A stretch of DNA of 64,000 nt from Streptomyces cucumeris (GTDB taxonomy: Bacteria > Actinomycetota > Actinomycetes > Streptomycetales > Streptomycetaceae): the NCBI RefSeq assembly GCF_024295805.1, contig NZ_JANCLX010000003.1, positions 124,001 through 188,000 on the forward strand, read 5' to 3'. Within the stretch, counting starts at the first letter, position 1. Each line of letters opens with the position of its first letter. The notes beneath the pieces were generated by a model. The model was not told the origin of the DNA, did no database searches, and was given only the letters and a program-made list of their open reading frames with translations. The position numbers and the translations under genes were made by a program. Below are positions 7,964 to 16,894 of the stretch, piece by piece.

Positions 7964-9580
7964 TCAGTCTCCGGTTCCTTGGCTGGGGCGGGTGTCGGCG
8001 GACGCGCGGGCGGCGAGGGCGCCGACGGCCGCGGGGGCACCGGGCGCGCCGGACGCGGACGGCCCGGTGGCGAGCGCGTCCGTCAGCGCGGTCCGGTCGA
8101 GCTTTCCGGTGGAGGTGCGGGGCAGCGGCTCGCCGGACCAGCGCACGGTCCGGGGCAGCGCGGCGCGCGGCAGCCGCTGCCCGAGGTAGTGGCGGAGGGT
8201 GAGGCTGTCGAGGGTGGCGGCGGGGGTCCGGCGGACGACCGCGTGCAGCACCTTCCCGGCCTCGTCGTCGGGGACCGCGAGGACCGCGGCCTCCTCGATC
8301 CCGTCGTGGGCGCACAGGGCGGCCTCCACCTCGGCGGTGTTGACGCGGACGCCCCGCACCTTCACCACGAAGTCCCGGCGGCCCTCCAGGGTGAGCGTGC
8401 CGTCGGGGTGCCTGCGCACCAGGTCACCGGTGCGGTAGCAGGGGCCGCCGTCCGGGTCCTGCGGATGCGGGACGAACGGGCTGACGGCGGGGGCGGCGCC
8501 GGTGTAGCCGGGCGTCTGGAAGGGCGTGCGCACCACGAGTTCACCGCGCCCGGGACCGTGCAGCACCCCGCCGTCGTCGGTGCGGATCCACGCGGTCGTG
8601 CCCGCCACGGGGGAGCCGAGCGGCAGTGCGCCGTGCGGCATGGGGTCCCGCGGGTCGATCTCGTGCACGAAGCTGTCGTTGGTCTCGGTGCAGCCGTAGA
8701 CGTTGTGGAAGCGCGCCCGCGGGAAGAGCGGCGGGAGGGCGGCGAAGGCCGGGCCGGAGATCGCGTCACCGGTGATCAGAACGTGCCGGACCGGGGCGAG
8801 GTGGGAGGCGGCGCCGCCGGCGGCGCCCCGGGTGAGCAGGGCGTGGAGCAGGGGCACGCCCTGGACCACATGGACGGGCCGGGCGCGGAGGATCCCCTCC
8901 AGATGGGCCGGGTTGACGGCGAGGTCCTGGTCCACCAGGGCGACACAGCCACCGCTGCCGAGCGTCGTCCAGAGATCGAAGAGGCACAAGTCGAAGTTGA
9001 GTGGGGCGTGGTTGAGTACGGTCGTCTCCGCGTCGAGGCCGAAGTGGCCGGCCGCCCACGCGGTGAAACGATCGAGCGCGCCGAAGGTGACCGGCGCGAT
9101 CTTGGGGATGCCGGTGGAGCCGGAGGTGGTCAGCAGCAGAGCGGTGTCATCGGGGTCGTCCGCGGCCGGGTACGGCGTGGTGGGCACGGGCGGGACGCCC
9201 TCGTCGGGGCGCGCGGTGAGCTCCGTGGGATCGGGCAGCCGTTCCGCGCCGGCGGACGCCAGCAGGGCGGAGAGCGCTTCCGCGCCGAGGTCCGTGGAGG
9301 CGATCAGGAGGGGGCGGCGCAGCAGCAGACACGCGAGGACCACGGCCACGGCCTCGGGTGACTTCTTCGCGACCAGGGCCAGCGGGCCCGGCCGTTCGCC
9401 CAGGGCCCCGGGCCGGGGGGCTCCTGAACCACCGCGGTGGGTGCCGATCCACGCGGCGGCCCGGTCGGCCATGGCGACCAGCTCGCCGTAAGCGGTGGTG
9501 TCTCCGTGCCAGAAAAGGGCGGGTGCGTCAGGGTGGTTCGCCGCGTGCCGCGCGATCAGCGCAGGCAGACAAGCGGGCAT
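7964..9580 (-). CDS. Stand-alone adenylation enzyme (aminoacyl-AMP ligase)
   Basis: The 538-residue protein has A-domain motifs in order: LLLTTSGSTGIPK (A3), LNFDLCLFDLW (A4), NVYGCTETND (A5), CYRTGDLV (A7), VKVRGVRVN (A8) and RTSTGKLDR (A10). By eye the specificity positions read D-L-F-Q-I-G-V-D-S-K, a code I do not recognise. It differs from the proline code I recall for RedM/PltF-type enzymes (DLLYLALVCK). It should load the adjacent carrier protein. It is the first gene of the operon, with its promoter in the 9584-10133 intergenic region. The C-terminus (about residues 505-538) is low-complexity. Confidence 0.85.
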   Translation of the reverse strand: MPACLPALIARHAANHPDAPALFWHGDTTAYGELVAMADRAAAWIGTHRGGSGAPRPGALGERPGPLALVAKKSPEAVAVVLACLLLRRPLLIASTDLGAEALSALLASAGAERLPDPTELTARPDEGVPPVPTTPYPAADDPDDTALLLTTSGSTGIPKIAPVTFGALDRFTAWAAGHFGLDAETTVLNHAPLNFDLCLFDLWTTLGSGGCVALVDQDLAVNPAHLEGILRARPVHVVQGVPLLHALLTRGAAGGAASHLAPVRHVLITGDAISGPAFAALPPLFPRARFHNVYGCTETNDSFVHEIDPRDPMPHGALPLGSPVAGTTAWIRTDDGGVLHGPGRGELVVRTPFQTPGYTGAAPAVSPFVPHPQDPDGGPCYRTGDLVRRHPDGTLTLEGRRDFVVKVRGVRVNTAEVEAALCAHDGIEEAAVLAVPDDEAGKVLHAVVRRTPAATLDSLTLRHYLGQRLPRAALPRTVRWSGEPLPRTSTGKLDRTALTDALATGPSASGAPGAPAAVGALAARASADTRPSQGTGD

Positions 9581-9694
9581 GGGTCAGACCTCCTCGGCAC
9601 GCGGTCGCGTGCAAGGCAAACGGCGGGAAGGGGCAGGCGAATTCAGCACCCGGCACACAGGAATGCCAAGATGTTGAGCGCCGAACATTTGAAA

Positions 9695-9727
9695 TGGGGG
9701 CCTATCGGTAATCCGGACCGGCCCCCA
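9695..9727. promoter_or_regulatory. Inverted repeat TGGGGGCC / GGCCCCCA
   Basis: An 8-bp perfect inverted repeat with a 17-base centre lies about 115 bp upstream of the adenylation gene start. It could be an operator for the divergent regulator or a leader hairpin in the operon transcript. There is no T-tract that would favour a simple terminator. Confidence 0.4.
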
Positions 9728-10039
9728 ATGGCCGAAAACGTGCTGTCGCGGACTCAGCCGCGTGACACGATCAGCCCCACTCGAAGTCGTCCCCACCGTC
9801 CTGGCGCGCCCAGGAAGCGGTTTCTACTCCCCGCTTCGCCGCGACCACGGTGAACGGCGTGCCCGCCGCTCTGACCGGTGATCCTTTGACCGTCCCCCGC
9901 CTCATGCGCGCCGCCGTACCGGCGGACCCGCATGCAGTCACTGTTCCCATCTCCCCGTGCACTCCTTTCAACCGTTCCGCCCCCCAGCGGTGCGATCCCG
10001 CGAGGAAGGCGCCTAGGACAACTCTGCTGCCGGAAAAAA

Positions 10040-10055
10040 GGTCAGTAAAGTGACC
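10040..10055. promoter_or_regulatory. Palindrome GGTCA-N6-TGACC upstream of the LuxR-type regulator
   Basis: A 5-6-5 inverted repeat sits about 80 bp upstream of the preferred GTG start of the regulator. Its size and place fit an autoregulatory operator, but nothing in the sequence proves binding. Confidence 0.35.
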
Positions 10056-10133
10056 AAGGCTGGCCGACAAGGGACGTGACGCACATGGGCCAGCAAAATG
10101 AATCATTCCGTTTTGCCGCAAGGGGGTTCACCC

Positions 10134-11162
10134 GTGGATATCGAAGAGGACCGAAAAGTGCTTGCGGACCTGTATCGGAACATGCTGAAGGAACCGTCGC
10201 TGGAACTCCGCGAGTTAGGTGAACGCACCAGCCTCGATCCGGACGCCTGCCGCGAGGCGACCGATCTGCTGCGCGAGGTCGGGCTGCTCACCGATGCGGG
10301 TCCCGGCCGGCTCGCCACCGTCTCCACCGAGAAGGCGCTGGCCAGGCTGGCGCTCCAGGCCGAGGAGTCGGCCGATATGTGGCTGGCCGACACCGTGCGG
10401 CTGCGCAAGGCGATCCGGCTGCTCTGCACCGAACTGGCCGACCAGTACCACGATCAGCGGAGCCTGGCCCCGGCGGAACTGATCATCGGCATGGACCGGA
10501 TCTCGGAGGTGCTCGAGGACTCCTCCGAAATCGCGGTCAACGAAGTCCTGAGCATGCAGCCCGGTCCGGTGATCGAGAGCCGCACCCCGGACCGCATCAA
10601 CCGCAACGAACGGGTCATCAAACGCGGGGTGGCCATGCGCACCATCCACCTCGCATCCACCAGCCGTATCCCGCACGGTCTGCGCTATCTGCGTGAACTC
10701 CAGGCCATCGGGGCCGAGATCCGGCTGGCCCACACCATCCCCTTCCGGCTCATCGTGGTCGACGACGTCATGGCCTTCACCCCGGCCCCCGGCAACGAGG
10801 ACCAGGCCGCCGCCCTGGTCACCCGCGGCCCGCTCATCACCCATCTGCTGCGCCGGGTCTTCGAGCACTGCTGGCATTCGGCGACCCCCCTGGACAGCAT
10901 GCATCCCGACAGCGGCCGTGAGCAGGCCCCACCGCTGGACACCCAGCAGTTCACCGTGCTCCAGATGCTCAACGCAGGGCTCAAGGACGAGGCCATCGCC
11001 CGCGAACTGGGCGTCTCCATACGGACCTTGCGCCGGATCACCGCCGACCTGATGGACAAGCTCAACGCCACCAGCCGCTTCCAGGCGGGGGTGCGGGCGC
11101 ATGAACTGGGCTGGCTCGATCACAGCGCCGGAACCACCGCGAAGAGTCCCAGCGAGATGTAG
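10134..11162 (+). CDS. LuxR-type regulator with N-terminal winged-helix-like domain; contains a TTA codon
   Basis: From GTG 10134 the protein has 342 residues. GTG is preferred because CAAGGGGG lies 7 bases upstream; an in-frame ATG at 10098 has no ribosome-binding site. The N-terminal part (about 1-75) looks like a TrmB/winged-helix DNA-binding domain, the middle like an effector/dimerisation segment with NRNERVIKRG, and the C-terminus (about 268-325) is a LuxR helix-turn-helix (NAGLKDEAIARELGVSIRT). Residue 28 is encoded by TTA at 10215-10217, so translation should depend on the bldA leucyl-tRNA. It diverges from the region 1 operon and is its likely regulator. Its 3' end overlaps the convergent LysE gene by 43 bp. 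Confidence 0.85.
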   Translation: MDIEEDRKVLADLYRNMLKEPSLELRELGERTSLDPDACREATDLLREVGLLTDAGPGRLATVSTEKALARLALQAEESADMWLADTVRLRKAIRLLCTELADQYHDQRSLAPAELIIGMDRISEVLEDSSEIAVNEVLSMQPGPVIESRTPDRINRNERVIKRGVAMRTIHLASTSRIPHGLRYLRELQAIGAEIRLAHTIPFRLIVVDDVMAFTPAPGNEDQAAALVTRGPLITHLLRRVFEHCWHSATPLDSMHPDSGREQAPPLDTQQFTVLQMLNAGLKDEAIARELGVSIRTLRRITADLMDKLNATSRFQAGVRAHELGWLDHSAGTTAKSPSEM

Positions 11163-11755
11163 ACCGCTCCGACCGCCTGCGGCTGGCGCCGCAGGATCCG
11201 GGGGCGGTCGCGGAGCCAGCCGCTCAGCAGACCGCCCGCCAGGGCGTAGACCAGGTCCAGGGCCAGCGCCACCAGGAAGAACACCGCGCCCAGCACCAGC
11301 ATCTGGCCCCGTGTCCCGGCCGTGCCCTGCCCGGGACCCACGAACTGTGGCAGGAAGGCGAGGAAGAACAGGGCGACCTTGGGATTGAGCACGTTCACCA
11401 GGACGCCGTCCCGGAACACCTTGGTGAGGGGGATCCGGGCCGCCGTCCCGGACAGATCCAGCGCTTCGGGCCGCCGCAGGGCCCGCAGACCGAGGTGGAC
11501 GAGATAGGCGGCACCGGCGTACCTCAGCGTCGCGTAGGCCACGTCGGAGCGGGCGATCAGGGCGGAGAGCCCGAACACGGCCGCCGCGATGTGCACCAGC
11601 GTGCCCGTCTCCACCCCGAGCGCCGAGCACACCCCCGAGCGACGCCCCTGGCTGACGCTCCGGGTGAGGACATAGACCAGGTTGGGGCCGGGGATCAGCA
11701 CGAGGGCGAACGACGCGGCGATGAAGGCGAGGAGCCGCGAGGTCTCCGGGATCAT
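11120..11755 (-). CDS. LysE/RhtB-family amino-acid exporter
   Basis: From ATG 11755 the product is 211 residues with about six hydrophobic segments, the family's usual size. FALVLIPGPNLVYVLTRS is the N-terminal LysE signature and VNVLNPKVALFFLAFLPQF the second conserved block. Such proteins export amino acids or small metabolites. It is transcribed away from the MocR regulator, which probably controls it; MocR-LysE pairs are common. An upstream extension of the frame to 11908 overlaps the MocR gene and is rejected. Confidence 0.88.
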   Translation of the reverse strand: MIPETSRLLAFIAASFALVLIPGPNLVYVLTRSVSQGRRSGVCSALGVETGTLVHIAAAVFGLSALIARSDVAYATLRYAGAAYLVHLGLRALRRPEALDLSGTAARIPLTKVFRDGVLVNVLNPKVALFFLAFLPQFVGPGQGTAGTRGQMLVLGAVFFLVALALDLVYALAGGLLSGWLRDRPRILRRQPQAVGAVYISLGLFAVVPAL

Positions 11756-11850
11756 GTGCCCTCCAGCGCTGTACGGTACCGGCGGTCGAAGCCTGCCTCC
11801 GGCGGGGTCCCCTCCAGCCTGACGGTGCGGGAGGATTTCCGACCGGGCCA

Positions 11851-13356
11851 ATGAAGGGGGAAGTGGACCGGATGACGGACCTCGGCACGGACCGGGCGGC
11901 CCATCCACCGGAGCTGCTGCTCCTGCTCGACGACTGGATGGCCGGTCCCGGACCGCTGTACACCAAACTGGCGCGGGCGCTGCACCGCGCCGTGCGCGCG
12001 GGAGACCTGGGCGCCGGCGGCCGGCTGCCCTCCGAACGGGGACTGGCCAAGGCCCTCGGTGTCAGCCGGGCCACCGTGGTGGCGGCCTACGACGAACTGC
12101 GGGCGCTCGGCGCGGTGGAGAGCCGCCGCGGCAGCGGCACCCGGGTGACCCCGCGCCCGGTCCCCCGCCCGGCGGGGACCGACGGACGGGTCTCCGGCGG
12201 CCGGGCGACCGCGCTGATCCAGCGGATGGTGGACCGCCGGGAGGACACCATCTCGCTGGCCATGGCGGCCGAACCGGCGGTGGCGGAGGTGCGCGAGGCG
12301 CTGCAGGACGTACTGCGCACCGATCTGGCCGGGCTGATGGCGGACACCGGGTACCACCCCGGTGGACTGCCGGGTCTGCGCCATGCGCTGGCGGACCACT
12401 TCGCCACCGCCGGGCTGGCCACCGCCCCCGAGCAGGTGCTGGTGACCACGGGGGCGACCCAGGCGCTGGGTCTGGTGGCCCAGTTGTATCTGCGCCGGGG
12501 CTCGGCGGTGGTGGTGGAGTGCCCGAGCTGGCCGGGGTGTCTCGATGTGTTCCGCGCCGCCGGTGCCGTACCGCACGGGGTGCCGCTGGACCAGGACGGG
12601 ATCCGGGTCGACGGACTCGCGGAAGCGCTTTCCCGGCACCGTCCCGAGCTGGTGTACGTGACGCCCACGTACCACAACCCGACCGGGGTGCTGATGTCCG
12701 CGGGGCGCCGCCGCCGGGTGGCCGAACTCTGTGCCCACCACGGCGTACCGCTCGTCGAGGACCTCGCCTATGACATCGGTATCGACGAGGGGGCTCGGGA
12801 GCCCGCGCCCATCGCGGCGTTCGCGGCGGCGGGCCCGGGCCGCGGGGTGCGCCAGGGCGCCGAGGTGCTCACCGTGGGCTCACTGGCGAAGGCGGTCTGG
12901 GGCGGGCTGCGGATCGGCTGGGTCCGCGGCCCGGCCGAGGTGATCGGGCGGCTGGCCCGGCTGAAGGCACTGGCGGACCTGGGCAGTCCGGTGGTCGACC
13001 AGGCCCTCGCGGCCCGGCTGCTGCCGCGGCTCGATGAGCTCAAGGCCCGCCGGGCCCTGACCCTGCGCCGCCGTCTGGACCACCTGGAGGGGCTCCTCAC
13101 CGCGAGGCTGCCCGCCTGGCGGTGGAGCAGACAGCCCGGCGGTTCCGCGCTGTGGGCGAGGCTGCCCCATGACACCGACGCCCAGGTGTACGCCCAGGTG
13201 GCACTGCGGCACGGGGTCGAGGTCGTCCCCGGAGCGGTGACCGACCCCAGTGGGGCGCACGACAGTCACATCAGGATTCCGCTCACCCTGCCGGAGGAGC
13301 GGCTGACCGCACTGGTGGACCGGCTCGCCGCGGCATGGGCGGATCTGAGCCCCTGA
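11851..13356 (+). CDS. MocR-family transcriptional regulator (GntR wing plus aminotransferase domain)
   Basis: The protein has an N-terminal GntR winged helix (about residues 33-100, with LPSERGLAKALGVSRATV) and a class I aminotransferase-like domain (about 130-495). TPTYHNPTG and the PLP-lysine motif GSLAKAVWGG are present, so PLP binding is likely intact. MocR proteins sense amino acids, PLP or GABA-like ligands. The start is ATG 11851; ATG 11872, with AGGGGGA upstream, is an alternative. It is divergent from the LysE exporter with 95 bp between them. Confidence 0.9.
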   Translation: MKGEVDRMTDLGTDRAAHPPELLLLLDDWMAGPGPLYTKLARALHRAVRAGDLGAGGRLPSERGLAKALGVSRATVVAAYDELRALGAVESRRGSGTRVTPRPVPRPAGTDGRVSGGRATALIQRMVDRREDTISLAMAAEPAVAEVREALQDVLRTDLAGLMADTGYHPGGLPGLRHALADHFATAGLATAPEQVLVTTGATQALGLVAQLYLRRGSAVVVECPSWPGCLDVFRAAGAVPHGVPLDQDGIRVDGLAEALSRHRPELVYVTPTYHNPTGVLMSAGRRRRVAELCAHHGVPLVEDLAYDIGIDEGAREPAPIAAFAAAGPGRGVRQGAEVLTVGSLAKAVWGGLRIGWVRGPAEVIGRLARLKALADLGSPVVDQALAARLLPRLDELKARRALTLRRRLDHLEGLLTARLPAWRWSRQPGGSALWARLPHDTDAQVYAQVALRHGVEVVPGAVTDPSGAHDSHIRIPLTLPEERLTALVDRLAAAWADLSP

Positions 13357-13374
13357 CGGACGGGGCGGGGACGG

Positions 13375-13824
13375 CTACCTGACCTGCCCCGGCAGCCGGA
13401 CGACCTGGACGAAGAAGTCGTCGATCTGACGGACCGCGGCGATGAACTGGTCCAGGTCCACCGGCTTGGTGACATAGGCGTTGGCGTGGAGCTTGTAGCT
13501 GCGCAGGATGTCCTCCTCGGCCGCGGAGGTGGTGAGGACGACGACGGGGATATGGGCCAGCTCCGGATCGGACTTGATCTTCTCCAGGACCTGACGGCCG
13601 TCGTACTTGGGCAGGTTCAGATCGAGCAGGATCAGATCGGGCCGTGGTGCGTCGGGGTGGTCGCCGCGCCGGTAGAGGAAGTCCAGTGCCTCCTCGCCGT
13701 CCCTGACCACCAGGAGGGTGTTGCCGATCTTGTTGTCCTCGAACGCCTCCCGGGTCATCAGCTCGTCCCCGGGGTCGTCCTCGACGAGGAGCACGACGAT
13801 GGGGCTGGCGGCAGGGGTGGTCAT
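13375..13824 (-). CDS. Single-domain response regulator (Rcp1-like)
   Basis: The 149-residue product is a lone receiver domain. VEDDPGDE gives the acidic pair, LILLDLNLPKYDG the phosphoacceptor Asp, VVLTTS the switch Thr and YVTKPVDL the Lys. The LNLPKYDG form is typical of Rcp1-like regulators paired with phytochrome-type or CHASE3 kinases. ATG 13824 overlaps the kinase stop as ATGA, so it is the likely phosphorylation target of that kinase. There is no output domain, so it probably acts by protein contact. It is convergent with the MocR gene, 18 bp away. Confidence 0.9.
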   Translation of the reverse strand: MTTPAASPIVVLLVEDDPGDELMTREAFEDNKIGNTLLVVRDGEEALDFLYRRGDHPDAPRPDLILLDLNLPKYDGRQVLEKIKSDPELAHIPVVVLTTSAAEEDILRSYKLHANAYVTKPVDLDQFIAAVRQIDDFFVQVVRLPGQVR

Positions 13825-15446
13825 GTCAGGGCCTCTGTCTCGGTGGGGGCGCCGGACCCGTCGGGGCTCCCGGCGCGGGAGGTGGGGAGGACGAAGCGGA
13901 AGCGGGTGCCGCCGGTGTGGGCGGTGTCGATCCAGATCCGCCCGCCGTGCTGCTCCACGATCTTCTTGCACAGAGCCAGACCGATACCGGTGCCCCCGTA
14001 GGCCTCCCGGCTGTGCAGGCGCTGGAAGATGAGGAAGACCTTCTCGGCGAACTGTCCGGGGATGCCGATGCCGTTGTCGGTGACGCCCAGCAGCAGGCTG
14101 TCCGGGTTGTCCGGATCGGTTTCGCAGGTGATCGAGACCTGTACGGGGCGCTCGGGGTCACGGAACTTCAGGGCGTTGCCCACCAGGTTCTGCCAGAGCA
14201 TGGTCAGCAGGGTCGGGTCCCCGATGACCTCGGGCAGCCGGTCCGGCCGGTCCACCCGGGCGCCGGACTCCTCCACGGCCGCCCCCAGGTTGGTGAGGGC
14301 CTTGTCCAGCGGCTGGTGGAGGGCGATGGGCGTCCGGCTGTCGTTGACCCGTCCGACGCGGGAGAAGGTCAGCAGGTCGTTGATGAGCACCTGCATACGC
14401 TTCGCCCCGTCGACGGCGAAGTCGACGTACTGCCGCCCCCGGTCGTCCAGCTTGTCGCCGTACCGCCGTTCCAGGAGCTGGCAGAAGGACGCCACCTTGC
14501 GCAGCGGCTCCTGGAGGTCATGGGAGGCGACATAGGCGAACTGTTCCAGTTCGACGTTGGACCGGCGCAGTTCCACGGCCTGGTCGTCCAGGTGGGCGGC
14601 CTGCCGGGTCAGCTCCTCCTGCTGGTCGCGGGAGGCGGCGAGTTCGGCCACGATCCGCCGGCGCATACCTTCGACGTCATCGGCCACCGCGGTCAGGTCG
14701 GCCGGTCCCGCGACCTCGATCACATGGCCGAAGTCACCGCCCGCCACCCGCCGGGACGCCGTGCGCAGCTCCCCCAGCGGGCGGGCCACCAGCAGCCGCA
14801 CCAGGACGGTGAGCGCCACGCCGGTGATCAGGAAGGCCGCCACCATGCCCGCCAGCATCGTGTTGCGCACCGTGCGCTCGTGGTCGAGGCGGGCCTTGCC
14901 CTCCCGGAGCGTCTCCGCCAGGCCGGTGTTCTGCTCGGACCACGCGGTGCGCAGCCGGTCGAACGCCTTCTTGCCCCGCTCGGCCGTCCGCCGGTCGACC
15001 GGCTTCGGCTCGCCGGGGGTCACGGAGGCGGTCAGGGGTTCGGCGTAGTCGCGCCGCCAGTCGGCCGCCTGCCGCTCGACGGCCCGCAGGTCCGCGAGCA
15101 GTTCGGGCTGGTCACCGATGAGCGTGCGCAGCCGGGCGGCCGCGTTCGCCTGGTCCCGTTCGCCCTGGGTGTAGGGGGCGAGGAACTGGCGGTCGGCGGC
15201 GATCGCGTAGCCGCGGATACCCGTCTCCTGGTTCACCAGGGCGGCCTGGAGCCGGTACGCCTCGGTCTGGGCGGGCTGGACGCGCTGGAGGAGGCGATCG
15301 GTCACCTCGGCGGTCCGGTCCAGCAGATTCGCGCCGATCACCGTGCCGACGACCACCACCAGTGTCATCAGCGCCAGCACCAGGTAGAACCAGCTCTGTA
15401 CCGTCAGCCGGCGCCCGATCCCCGCCCGGCCCTTCCCGTCCGTCAC
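13821..15446 (-). CDS. CHASE3-HAMP sensor histidine kinase
   Basis: From GTG 15446 the protein has 541 residues. It has a membrane segment near residues 17-40, a CHASE3 sensor with NQETGIRGYAIA (about 45-180), a second membrane segment (MLAGMVAAFLITGVAL), HAMP, a coiled linker, HisKA with the phospho-His in ASHDLQEPLRK, and an HATPase domain (NLVGNALKF, DNGIGIP, GGTGIGLAL). The GTG overlaps the upstream phosphatase stop as GTGA. It forms one operon with a receiver-PP2C phosphatase before it and a single-domain response regulator after it. The signal is unknown. Confidence 0.9.
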   Translation of the reverse strand: MTDGKGRAGIGRRLTVQSWFYLVLALMTLVVVVGTVIGANLLDRTAEVTDRLLQRVQPAQTEAYRLQAALVNQETGIRGYAIAADRQFLAPYTQGERDQANAAARLRTLIGDQPELLADLRAVERQAADWRRDYAEPLTASVTPGEPKPVDRRTAERGKKAFDRLRTAWSEQNTGLAETLREGKARLDHERTVRNTMLAGMVAAFLITGVALTVLVRLLVARPLGELRTASRRVAGGDFGHVIEVAGPADLTAVADDVEGMRRRIVAELAASRDQQEELTRQAAHLDDQAVELRRSNVELEQFAYVASHDLQEPLRKVASFCQLLERRYGDKLDDRGRQYVDFAVDGAKRMQVLINDLLTFSRVGRVNDSRTPIALHQPLDKALTNLGAAVEESGARVDRPDRLPEVIGDPTLLTMLWQNLVGNALKFRDPERPVQVSITCETDPDNPDSLLLGVTDNGIGIPGQFAEKVFLIFQRLHSREAYGGTGIGLALCKKIVEQHGGRIWIDTAHTGGTRFRFVLPTSRAGSPDGSGAPTETEALT

Positions 15447-16699
15447 CGTCCGCTCCCCACACCACTCACACCGGCCGCGCGGTTCCAGCTCAGATGGACG
15501 ACGGCGACGTCGTCGGCCAGTCCGCCGCGGGCCTCGGCCAGCCCCTCGGCCCTCTTGATCAGCCGGTCCACGAACGTCTCGGCCGGGAGCCCGGCCGCCT
15601 CCCGGGCCATGGCCAGCAGGCCCTCCTCGCCCAGACGCTGGGGACCACGGCTCACATGGCCTTCGAAGAGCCCGTCGGTGAACAGCACGATCGACGCGCC
15701 CGCCGGAATCGGGAGCTCCGCGGTCGGCCAGTGCGCACCGCCGGGGACCATGCCCAGCGCGGGCCCGCCGGGCACCTCCACCCACTCCACGGCCCCGCCG
15801 GTCCGGTGGAGCAGACCGGGGTGGCCCGCCCGCACGATATGGGCCCGCTGTTCGCCCGGGGCCGCGGCCAGGCTGACGAGGGTGGCGAACACCTCGTCGC
15901 GGACGCGCTCGGCGACCAGGAGTTCCTCCAGCCGGGCCACCTGCTCGGCGCCGGTGACCCCGCTGAGGACCAGGGTGCGCCAGGCGATCCGCAGGGCCAC
16001 GCCCAGGGCCGCCTCGTCGGGGCCGTGCCCCGAGACATCTCCGACCAGGGCGTGCACCGTGCCGTCGGCGCTCTGGACGACATCGTAGAAGTCACCGCCG
16101 AGCAGGGCCTGCGCCCGTCCGGGCCGGTAGCGGGCCACGACCTCCACGCCCTCGGCCCGCAGCAGCGGACGGGGCAGGAGGCCGCGCTCCAGCCGGGCGT
16201 TCTCCTGTGCCTGCATCAGGCTGGCCTGGAGGGCCACCGCCGCCTGCTCGGCCTGTTTGCGCTGGATCGCGTAGCGCACCGCCCTGCCGAAGAGCTCGGG
16301 TTCGACCCGGCCCTTGACCAGGTAGTCCTGTGCGCCGGCGGCGACCGCCGCCAGCCCGGTCTGCTCCTCGGCGAGCCCGGTGAGCACCACGACGGCCACC
16401 TGGTCGGTGTGGGCGAGGACCAGGGAGACGGCCTCGAGTCCCTGGGCGTCCGGCAGGTTCAGATCGAGGAGCACACAGTCCGGCATCTCGGCCGCGAGCG
16501 CCGCGGTGACCTCGGTCATCGAGCGGACCCAGCGCAGCCGCATCTTCAGGGCGCTGTCGGCGACCAGTTCCTCCACCAGCAGCGCGTCACCCGGGTCGTC
16601 CTCGACCAGGAGGACCGAAGGCTCCCCCCGCTCCCATGCCGCCGCGCCGGCCCGGGCCACTGACATCACATCGGCTGTCTCCGCCTGCGACGCCACCAT
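15443..16699 (-). CDS. Receiver-PP2C (RsbU/SpoIIE-type) phosphatase
   Basis: The product is about 418 residues from ATG 16699, which has GGAAGG upstream. An N-terminal receiver (VLLVEDDPGDA, CVLLDLNLPD, YLVKGR) is followed by a linker helix and a PP2C domain with LLGGDFYDV, GDVSGHGPDEA, RAGHPGLL, LFTDGLFEG and LADDVAVV. Such proteins dephosphorylate anti-sigma-factor antagonists in partner-switching stress pathways. Being first in the operon, it likely responds to the downstream kinase or feeds a parallel output. A longer frame to 16759 lacks a start signal. Confidence 0.88.
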   Translation of the reverse strand: MVASQAETADVMSVARAGAAAWERGEPSVLLVEDDPGDALLVEELVADSALKMRLRWVRSMTEVTAALAAEMPDCVLLDLNLPDAQGLEAVSLVLAHTDQVAVVVLTGLAEEQTGLAAVAAGAQDYLVKGRVEPELFGRAVRYAIQRKQAEQAAVALQASLMQAQENARLERGLLPRPLLRAEGVEVVARYRPGRAQALLGGDFYDVVQSADGTVHALVGDVSGHGPDEAALGVALRIAWRTLVLSGVTGAEQVARLEELLVAERVRDEVFATLVSLAAAPGEQRAHIVRAGHPGLLHRTGGAVEWVEVPGGPALGMVPGGAHWPTAELPIPAGASIVLFTDGLFEGHVSRGPQRLGEEGLLAMAREAAGLPAETFVDRLIKRAEGLAEARGGLADDVAVVHLSWNRAAGVSGVGSGR

Positions 16700-16894
16700 G
16701 ACGGTCCCGCCTTCCCACCCCGTATGCACCGCATACCGTCGGACGTTGCCGACAGGCAACGATCGAGGATACCCAGGATGGTGGCCGAACCTTCACCGGT
16801 CCCCCACAGGGGTTCGTCCCCCTTCGTTGGCGTTCCTCCCGCTATGGCATTTGACTGGACCGTGGTGACGGCGCTCCGGACGCAGGAGGACCCC

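Larger units (their letters stand above)
9584..10133. other. Divergent intergenic region between the region 1 operon and its regulator
   Basis: About 550 bases without a convincing gene separate the adenylation gene (minus) from the LuxR-type regulator (plus). Small open frames here lack start signals and coding bias. The sequence is less GC-rich than its surroundings. It holds an 8-bp hairpin around 9695-9727 and a GGTCA-N6-TGACC palindrome at 10040-10055. Promoters for both transcription units must lie here, but I could not assign -10/-35 elements with confidence. Confidence 0.6.

Noticed and set aside
614..8040. A housekeeping trp operon
   Set aside because: trpE and trpG are absent in the window, the Trp proteins are divergent, TrpB is the TrpB2 type, and tailoring and carrier genes are interleaved.
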